This document shows positions 55,880 to 64,000 of a stretch of DNA of 64,000 nt, piece after piece. The notes under the pieces are model-generated. The model searched no databases. It saw nothing but the letters and a program-made list of their open reading frames with translations, and had not been told where the DNA came from. The position numbers and the translations under genes are program-made. This DNA is from Drosophila pseudoobscura (Eukaryota > Arthropoda > Insecta > Diptera > Drosophilidae): positions 18,055,001 to 18,119,000 of the forward strand of contig NC_046681.1 in the NCBI RefSeq assembly GCF_009870125.1. Direction: 5' to 3'. The first letter of the stretch is position 1; each line of letters starts with the position of its first letter.

Positions 55880-58800
55880 GTAAACAAAATCTCACAAATT
55901 GTTGCTCCATCTTCTCCTCTCTCTTTGCTCTTTCCTCTTGCCTCTTGCCTCTTCCCTCCTTTTTTCATCCCATTTAAATCCCTCGCTGCACTCGCTCTCT
56001 GGTGCAACAGCTTAAAGGATGCTGCGATTTTTCTCACTCAACATTTCGTGTAATTGTTGCGCCTCGACTTGTCCATGCAGAATTGTTCGGGTCAAAAGGC
56101 GAAAAGGCAAACGAAAATTAAATAAAACAATGTCCAATCTGTTTCCCAGTGGAAGTATTTATTGTGGTAATTTTATGTGTGTATATGAATATTTGTTTTC
56201 TGTTGATTTTCTTCGCTTTGAAAGGGCGCCATGAGCCATGACAAAATTTGGCAAACGAAGATACATTTATGTGGAAATTTATTATTATTATTTCTGTGGA
56301 TTTTTTTTAGGGCATCAGAAATTTTGTCTGTGACATTATTAAATTAAGTAAATTAAATTTGATATTCGATATTTCTCTGTCGAAAGTTTGATTAGTTTTT
56401 ATACGGTCTCAAAGGGAAAAATGAAATCAAAATAATTTCGGACCATTTGGACGAGGTATTTCTGTGCGAAATTAATTTGTGTCCCAAATTGAATGCCAAA
56501 ATTGTAGTTCTCGTAATTTACATTAGTTTTTAGGGAAAAAGCTGTTTCCTAGCCACTCATTTACACAGAAATATTTTGCGGGTATCAAACACAAAAATCT
56601 ATTTCGTTTGATAAAATTTTCGTTGATTTATTTTTGTTTTTTTTGCTATCATCGGATATGTTTTCATTCGAATTTTCTACAAAATGTTTGGCCAGAGACA
56701 AAAACTCGGGGAGTTTCGTCTCTATTTCATTTAGAAACTAAAACATTCTTATTTTCATTTGATTTTCAAAAGAAAATTATGGAAATGCATTTTTAAAGTT
56801 GTGAAAACCGAATAATTCGCAATGAAAATGTGTACATAAATTGTTGGTACATGAAGGCAGAAATTTTCCACTCAAGATTTGGGATCTATCCGTCTTGCAG
56901 TTTTCCTTTTCGTTTTTCGTCTTCGTCGGGATGTCAGTTATTTGCCTTATAAACTGTTGCTTCTGACAGTTATCTGCACGAATCGAAGCAATTTTCCTTG
57001 GCCGTGGCTTGGCTGCGGAAAATCCCTGGTGATTTCCTCCTTTTCCTTTCCGTTCCACTTGGATGCCTTATTCTTGCTGCTTATTCTGCTGCCAGAAAGT
57101 CCTTTGACTGATTGTTTTATTCGATTCGATTCGATTGGGCCGCAAAATTAGAGCGCTATTTAAGCGCGTTTTCGTGGCGTTTTTAAACGCATATTATTGT
57201 TGTTCCAGCTGCGTCTGCATCTGTGTGTTTCTGTGTATCTATATCTGTATCGGTGTGTTTGTGTGGTGGTTTTTCCAATTATTGTTGGATTTTGATGTGG
57301 CTGTTGTTGCTGCTGCTGCGATAATTAAATTTTAATTATACTCTCGACTTAAATTGCCATTTCATTGTGCTCAGATTTCGTTCCACTGCTTTTCATACAG
57401 AAATTGCAGTTTTCCGTAGTTTTCGGTGTCAGTCGCAGCCCATCTCGTCGCCCCAGCTATTATCGCCCCCTTTTTCAGCCACACATCCTGACACTGCCCT
57501 ATCCTTATGCAATTAACATTTGCACTGCTATCAATCAGTTGGCCAAAAGAAAAACTTTTCTTTTAGTCATTTCCTCCCTCCCCAAGGTCCCTCCCTCCTT
57601 ATCATTCAATTTTGGCCCCCGGGTGCGGGGAAAAGAAAACTTTTCTGCCAAACTAACAACTGGAGAAAGCAGCAGCACACACACACACAGCAAAAAAAGA
57701 AGGAGAGAGGGCCCAAAGCCCAGAGCCCAAAAAAAACACAGAGGGCCAACAACCAGAACGCGGCGTGTCTAAGTGGGCGTAAGTGGTCATGTATCTGTGT
57801 GTGTGATGTGTGTTATGTGTGGCTGTGAGGTACGAATGTGTGTGTTGAGTGGCAAGTTGTGTACACACGCAGATTTTTCATCAATCATTTGGCTTGACTA
57901 CACGCCTAGTTCACATTTTAGGAGACTTGTAGTTTAAAAAATTGGGCCGCAGAGAACCACATCGATAGTGGCCGCGGGGATGGAGCAGGGAGCTCTGCGA
58001 TGCGGGGCCGTGATTCTGCGGAGACGAGCAGGAGCAGCAGGAGGGGGGCAAACATGAAAGCTCGGTAACACGAGACCCGGGAGAGAGCTCCAGTGGCGCC
58101 TTAAGCGGACAGATGTCGATGGATGCCGTGTGTTTTAAGACTTTAAGAGGCATCTGAAGCTGAAGGTCGGAAATAAAACGTTCTCTGGATGGATGTGCTC
58201 ATGGGGGAGGCTTAAAATTGTGTATCGAATAGGTCCAGCCATCGAATAGAGTTAAACGAAGTATAAAATTAGTTCAAAAAGTGAATCATTGAAGGTTTTT
58301 GGCAAGGCCTAATTAAGGAAGGAGTTCCTGTGGCATCCAGTTGGGGAAACTAGGCCTATTTGGGCATTAATTATACAGAATTCAGTCCGATATTGATTTC
58401 CACTTGGAGCCAATAGTTTGCATTGTCTTTTCTCGAATTAAATGGTTTTTATTCATGTTTTTTTAATGAAAGGTCGATTAGCTTATGGCTGGTTGATAAA
58501 TCCATAAATATTTGAGATTTTCAGCAAATCAGGTGCCACACATTGTTTTTCCTTCATGAATATTTCCAAATGTTATTATTTAAATTATCTTTGGCATTGT
58601 AATTGGAATTAGTTGTTGCATTGTTATTGCATGGGCGCATAAGTAATTCGTTTCACTCGATTGATGAATGAAATACAAATTAAGCTTCATTAACATCAAA
58701 AATGGAACCACTTGTATGTCTACATCGTATTCCTTCCAATTGGAGCCTCAAATATCCTCCACAATGTACTCGAAATGAAGGAGGCTTGCCTGATCCGTGC

Positions 58801-61800
58801 AGCTTACCTCTAGATCTCTTTTGTGTTGAACAAATATCTTATTTTATCCAGGATGTCGCAGCTCCTGTTCCTGCGCCTCTCTCAATTGTTTCGATGCTCT
58901 CGACCTGCCTCAGGATTCTTTACGATGATTCTGATTTCGAATGTTTTTCGATATTATTGTCCTTATCTACTGTCCTTTCTATTTCCCTTTTCCCCCATCC
59001 CCATCCCCATCTCCATGCCCACCCTGTCGATTCAGAGCGTCTGAGGAGTAGACATAATAAAGAAAAAGAATGGAAAAAGTTGTGTGCTTGTGTGTGTGTG
59101 TATAAGTGGGGAAAGGTATTGCTCTCACACACAGATACACACACATACACACTCAAATGGAGTTGTCGAAATTGCTCCACTTTCTCTCTTCATCTGTGTG
59201 GGTGGCCGTGTCTCTGTTTCTGTTTCTGTGTGTGTGTGTGTGTCTATCTGTCTGCAGGAGGCAATGGTATGGGGATACAAATCCAAAATACCAAATCCCA
59301 AATCCCAACCCTCGTCGTACTCATCAACCTGGCCTCCGCATGGCCACCCTTCTGCCTCCTGGTGGGTTCTTCTTCTGCTCCGAGGACTTGCACCAAAACA
59401 CTTAAACATGAACACGTTGTCTGTGTGTCTGTGTGTGTGTGTGTGTGTGTGTGTATCTGTGCGCCGTCATTTTGGGCCTGTGTGCGTCTACGCACAATAT
59501 GTTTCGTCTTTAACCCAACCGAAAAGCTTCGTTTCGTCAGTCGGCAGACAGAAACGAGAGGAGAGCTTCACAGGAGTCCTGCCTGTCCTGTCCTGCCTGT
59601 CCTGCTGGTTGCTGGCTGTTGGCTGCTACCGGGCTGCCTTTTCCTTTCCTTGTGAAAGTTTTAATGTGATTCTTTCGTATTAATTTCGACATCGTCATCG
59701 TTGCTCTGCCCTTACCTTCACTCTTGTTCTCTCTCCTGTCTCCTCTCTCCTCTCTCCTCTATCCTCTATCCTTTTTCCTTTGGCATTTTCTATTTTTCCT
59801 CCTTACGCACTTTTTATTGCTCGTCTTACGTTTGCCTTCGCTTTCGTTTCGTTTCTATTTTATTTTAACAACATCTTCGTCGCCAGCATTGAGTTTCTGT
59901 CGAGCTCGGCGCTTTTTCCCCCCCTCCACCCTCCACCCTACACCACCCACTAAACTTGGCCTTTACCCATCTCTCTCTCTCTCTCCCACTCCCACTCAGT
60001 CTGCCTCTGTCTCTTTCTGTTGTGCTCTGCTGGGACGTGTGTGTGTGTAAACTTTTTTGTTGCTTACTCTTTTATGCTCTCGTCATATGAAAACGCGACT
60101 TTGTTGCACTAAACGTAAGTTGGAAGATTTACAACTTTTTGGTTTAACATACAACCGAAAGGGGTTATGAGGGGTGGGGAGGGGTGTGGCGGGGGGCAAG
60201 TACTGTATAGACGGCTGTGGTGGGGCCTGGAGGGGGCGTGGGTTGAAGGCCACGCTCAAAGTCTCACAGAAAAAAAAAAACGAAATAAAGGAATGCCATA
60301 TGAAGCCCATGAGGGAATGCACCACCAGGAAGTGGGGTGGGGGAGCGTGAGGTAAGCCTGCCGCCATGAGACCATGATCCTTAAAAGAAAAAGTTATTAT
60401 GCATAAAATGGAATATTATCCACCGTAAACTACAAGTTTATGCAGTTTTTAGAGTGGGAACCGGAGCAGGAAGAGCCGGATAGTGCGAATGGGGAGGCAC
60501 ATGTGGAGGTGTGGTGGCAGGAGCAATTAATAAAGGTGAGGGGGTCAGCAAATAGTTTATGAGCCGAAAAATTAGACAGAGACCGAGTCCGCCCTGAAGG
60601 TGTAAACTTTCAAATGGTTGAAGTGTTTTCCTCCAGGGGGGGGCATCTTATTCCAGCCACAAAATTCGCCCATTAAATGCGAGGGAGTTTCTTTTTGGGC
60701 TTGCTGACAATTAAATGTGGCAAAAAGATAAAACCGGATGGAGTTTCTCTCTGAAATTAAATATTAAGTTTCCAAATGGCAGAGGTGAAGAGAATGTTCC
60801 TTGCTTCTGCCCCTATGCTTGCTTTTACTCACGTACTTTCTCTACTTTCTGCAAGTTTCAATTGTTTTAATCTTAATTTTATAATGTTTCCTCCATCCGA
60901 CATCCTCCTGCCTCTCTCTTTCGGCCCCCGCTTTCATTTGTTAAACAAAGGAAAGGAAAGTTTTTTTAATTGCTCATTATGTTTGATTAAGGTGGCTGCA
61001 CTTGCCGCAGTGCCCTGCCACAGATGCCCTGCCACAGGATGCCCTGCCACAGGATGCCCTTAGCCACTGCCACAGCACGGTAAAGCTCGCGCTTCGTTTC
61101 GTTTCATTTCGTTTCGCTTGGTTAACGGATTTTCATCAGACGTACATCAAAAGCATTTCTAATCAACAAAAGGAGAGACGCACGAGGCGCGCAAACAAGT
61201 TGCAAGTTTATTTCTCGTCATTGTACTTCTGCCTCTCTGCCTCTCTGTCTATCTGCCTGTCTGTCTGTCTGTATATGTGCTTGGATACGTGTGTGTGTGC
61301 GTGTGTTTGTTGGGGGAATTGGAGCACATGCCAGCAGCAACAACAACAACAAGAAGAGAAAACAGATGAGGAACAGAGACAGAGCAAAATCATTTGAGAT
61401 CATGCCGCACTCATAAAACACTTAAAAGACAATTTTGTTGTCATTCAGAGAGTGGCAGAGCGGACTAGAGGAGTGGGGTTGTGGCTTTAACTCTCTCTTT
61501 GGCAGTCTGGGGTTAATTAAATAAATTCCTAAGCCACTTTTGCCTTCATCAATTTTTCAGCACAACAAAAAAAAAGGAGGAAAAGAACGAGCGGCAACAC
61601 TCCAAATTGGTTATACATAAATATTTGTGGGTGTTGGGTCTTGGCATGAGTGTGTGGGTGTGTAGCACAGAGTTTTCAGCAAGCTTTTCTCCCGCTTGCC
61701 TTCTTTAATATGGGAACAACAAAGGGCAGCAGCAGTAAGCAGTATACAGGGCTTGCAACAATTGGCTCTCCTGCCTCCTGCCTCCTGCCTCCCACTTGCC

Positions 61801-64000
61801 ACCTTGCCGCCTTGCCCCCTGCTGCGCTTCCAAGTGTAAACAGAGTCCCGACTTCCCTGAGTCTGTTTCCAAGCACTCGACTCTCTTGCTCTTGTTCTCG
61901 TTCTCGCTCTCGCTTTCTCTCAATCCCCCAATTGAGTCGAAAAATGAGTAGCCCGAATATTCACTCAAACTTTCCATCAATGGGCGATGAGTTCTGGGCC
62001 ACTGATAACAGCCATGCAGACTCACACACACACACACACATGCCCATGCACACGCATACGGCGCGAGAGAGGCATACACAGATAGAGCTGTTTAAAAAGA
62101 TGTCCTAGTCACTGGTTAGTGGGGTGGGGAGACATCCTGTGGATGCTTAAAAAAACATACACCACACACACACAGAATCCTAAGAGTAACAGCGCGGAAA
62201 ACGTTTGATAACGCCGCGCGCACAAAAGTATGCTACACAAAAGCCCAGAGAGCTCTCCATCTCTCTCCCACACCCCCCCCAGTGTATGTGTCTGTCTGTC
62301 TGTCTGTTACTCTGTATGTGTGGTAGTAAATAAGCAAAAGGCAAAGACGGAAATAAAAAGGGCAGCAAGTGGACAAGACAATGAAATTGTCATAAATAAC
62401 AACGTTGTCTACCAACAACACAGAGCAACAACACCAACAACAACAACAAGAACAAAAAAGAATGAAAAGAAAGGAAGTCTAAATTCGGATACCGAAGCAT
62501 CTGATACCCTTGCAGATCTATTGCTCCTAAGGCCGACCCGTGATCCGTGATTGGGATCTAATGTGGCTATCGAATGACAGGAAACACATGGAAGGACAGC
62601 ACAAAGAAAGCTTCCACTCAGATAGATGGATCGAGGGCATCTGCTGATAATCATCGTACCCACAATTGAAGGGTATAACGAACGACTATAACGGAAGCAA
62701 CTACAACAAAGAAATCCCCAGTAGCTGAGTGACTGGGATTTTTTCCCCCTTTCGTCCTCTCGTCCTCTCGTCCTCTTTCATTCTTTGCTTTATTTTCGGG
62801 TGTCTCTTGGTCAGTGGCTCAACTCTTTTTATCATTTTCCCCCCGAAAGGCCGGGTACCCCAGGGTATTATTTGGGTGGATTACGTTTATGGAACGTTAT
62901 AGTCTCTCCAATGAATACAGATTTCTGAGGTGTGTGTATTTCATTGGCCACTGAAGAATGAGTAATAAAACCGGATCTTTTAATTATTCTTTATTGTTTT
63001 ATTGTACATTTCCTTTACTTTAATGTGATTCTTTGCTCGTTTGATCCATGGTTGGGCAATTTCCCAACGGATTGATTTATGAGAATAGTTTTGGAGAAAA
63101 AGAAAGAGCCAAACTTTTAGTTTCGGGAATCACTTAAGGGACACTCTTCATTCGAGTAGCTTCAGCTCTCAGGCTCTCTGCACTCCACTTCCCCTTCTTT
63201 ATGTTGGATCCACTCTTTCGTTTTCCTTTCTGTTTCGTTTTCTTCTGTGCTCTGTTGGATTGGGTCCTCATAACGGATATTCCAAATGGCTGCTGCGGCT
63301 GCTCTAAGTGACTTTTGTCAAACTTTTGTGCCCGCTGCTCCTCCATGGCTATCTTTCCGAATACGGAGTACTTATATACTTATCAATAGACGGTGGTGAG
63401 GGGGGGAGGGGGTACGTTCCACGGAAGAGCAAAGGAGGAGCCACATTAAACTAATGTTTAGTTGGCATTCGTAACAGTTTTGCGATGGCTGCGACCCTCC
63501 AAACTTTGACCGTAAATTGTGGCACGTGATGGGCGTTGGGAATGGGACTCCTACAGGATGGTGTGGCATGGACACGATTGTACTTGGACTTGGACTGGAA
63601 AAGGACCGGGCGTGACTGAGGCAATTGTTATTTCTTATTGCTTCAGTGTTTCGCTTTCAGAATTGAATTTTTATGGTCTGCGACAGTTTTCAGGGCGGAG
63701 GCAATTCGAGGTTCGAGGTTCGAAGTTCGAGAATGGGAAATGGATACATCGTTTCTGGAATATCCCTCTGTTAGACTGGGACTCCCTCCCCTATCCAATT
63801 ACCTTTTGCGTGGTGGCAGTGCAACAGGCTGGGGAAGAGATACAAATGTATCTGGCGAACAATGCTTAAGCCCCGGCTGGTGATTGCCAATTCTGGCTCA
63901 GTAGCCAGTCCTTTGTTTTGACGGGCGACACTAGATGGGTGGCTGGGAAATCAATCAAAGGACAACTGGAAACTCCACTGACAGATTGATTGAGTCCCTT
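55880..64000. other. Long gene-free region, probable intron, rich in simple repeats
   Basis: No conserved protein domain is seen on either strand. Simple repeats are frequent: (TG)n at 59428-59454, (CA)n at 57676-57687 and 62025-62040, (TCTG)n at 61253-61272 and 62289-62306, and CTCTCC runs at about 59735-59775. Long apparent frames such as 58702-59655 are made of these low-complexity stretches. Confidence 0.5.
61009..61060. repeat. Short minisatellite, 15-bp unit
   Basis: About three and a half copies of CCCTGCCACAGGATG in direct array, the first unit shortened. It does not overlap any gene. Confidence 0.8.

Noticed and set aside
58702-59655. 317-codon open frame on the plus strand
   Set aside because: Made of TG/CA and TC-rich simple repeats, with Cys/Val/Leu runs, equally open on the other strand; no domain and no splice context.

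Overview
The window is euchromatic Drosophila DNA. Introns are mostly 50-70 nt, there are RR-2 cuticle genes, and DRE-type TATCGATA promoter motifs recur. The gene order looks like cytological region 30E-31A of Muller element B in D. melanogaster: an ABCG transporter, a FASTK/RAP protein, Apf, an ARGLU1-like gene, two Cpr genes, an ICK/MAK kinase, a DRC3-like gene, three enoyl-CoA isomerases, TRAP-gamma, yip2, Srp54, Etl1, a MIF4G gene, Snx17, RpS2, Fcf1, Twinkle, Cript, RPAP2 and FKBP59. Fly gene names rest on recognition of the proteins and their order; no database was searched. The degree of divergence and the lineage-specific pieces suggest a species outside the melanogaster subgroup, but the species cannot be fixed from this read.

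Layout. 1-7.5 kb: the 3' part of an ABCG half transporter, a mitochondrial FASTK-like protein (-), Apf (+) and an ARGLU1-like splicing factor (+) with one long intron. 7.5-10.5 kb: gene-free, with a long inverted repeat at 8.4-8.7 kb. 10.5-12.1 kb: two small RR-2 cuticle genes. 13.5-15.9 kb: a CILK1/ICK-type kinase (-). 16.6-19.1 kb: a tandemly amplified and inverted family of tiny secreted-peptide genes, with four open copies and at least four degraded ones. 19.9-30.7 kb: a flagellar DRC3-like gene (+), three tandem enoyl-CoA isomerases (-), TRAP-gamma (+), yip2 (-) and Srp54 (-). 31-40 kb: Etl1/SMARCAD1 (+) and a MIF4G-domain gene with upstream noncoding exons (+). 40.4-43.4 kb: an Aldh pseudogene and Snx17 (-). 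44-48 kb: RpS2 with an intronic C/D snoRNA, Fcf1 (-), and a spliced noncoding snoRNA host gene. 48-53.3 kb: Twinkle, Cript, RPAP2 and FKBP59. 53.3-64 kb: no coding gene recognised. It is rich in simple repeats and probably holds a 5' leader exon and the first intron of a gene that lies beyond the window.

Most protein genes are unrelated housekeeping functions, often in close head-to-head pairs. Functional groupings are modest. RpS2, Fcf1 and the snoRNA host gene all serve ribosome production and sit within 4 kb. The three isomerases and yip2 (thiolase) serve mitochondrial beta-oxidation. The ICK kinase and the DRC3-like gene are both cilium genes.

The strongest candidate for something undescribed is the micropeptide cluster. 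Each open copy has a near-identical 14-residue signal-like leader and a 10-16 residue mature part. In three copies the mature part ends with an aromatic-Ser-Phe core followed by Gly plus a basic residue, which resembles an FGL-amide (allatostatin A type) amidation context. No retrovirus-like or LTR element was recognised.
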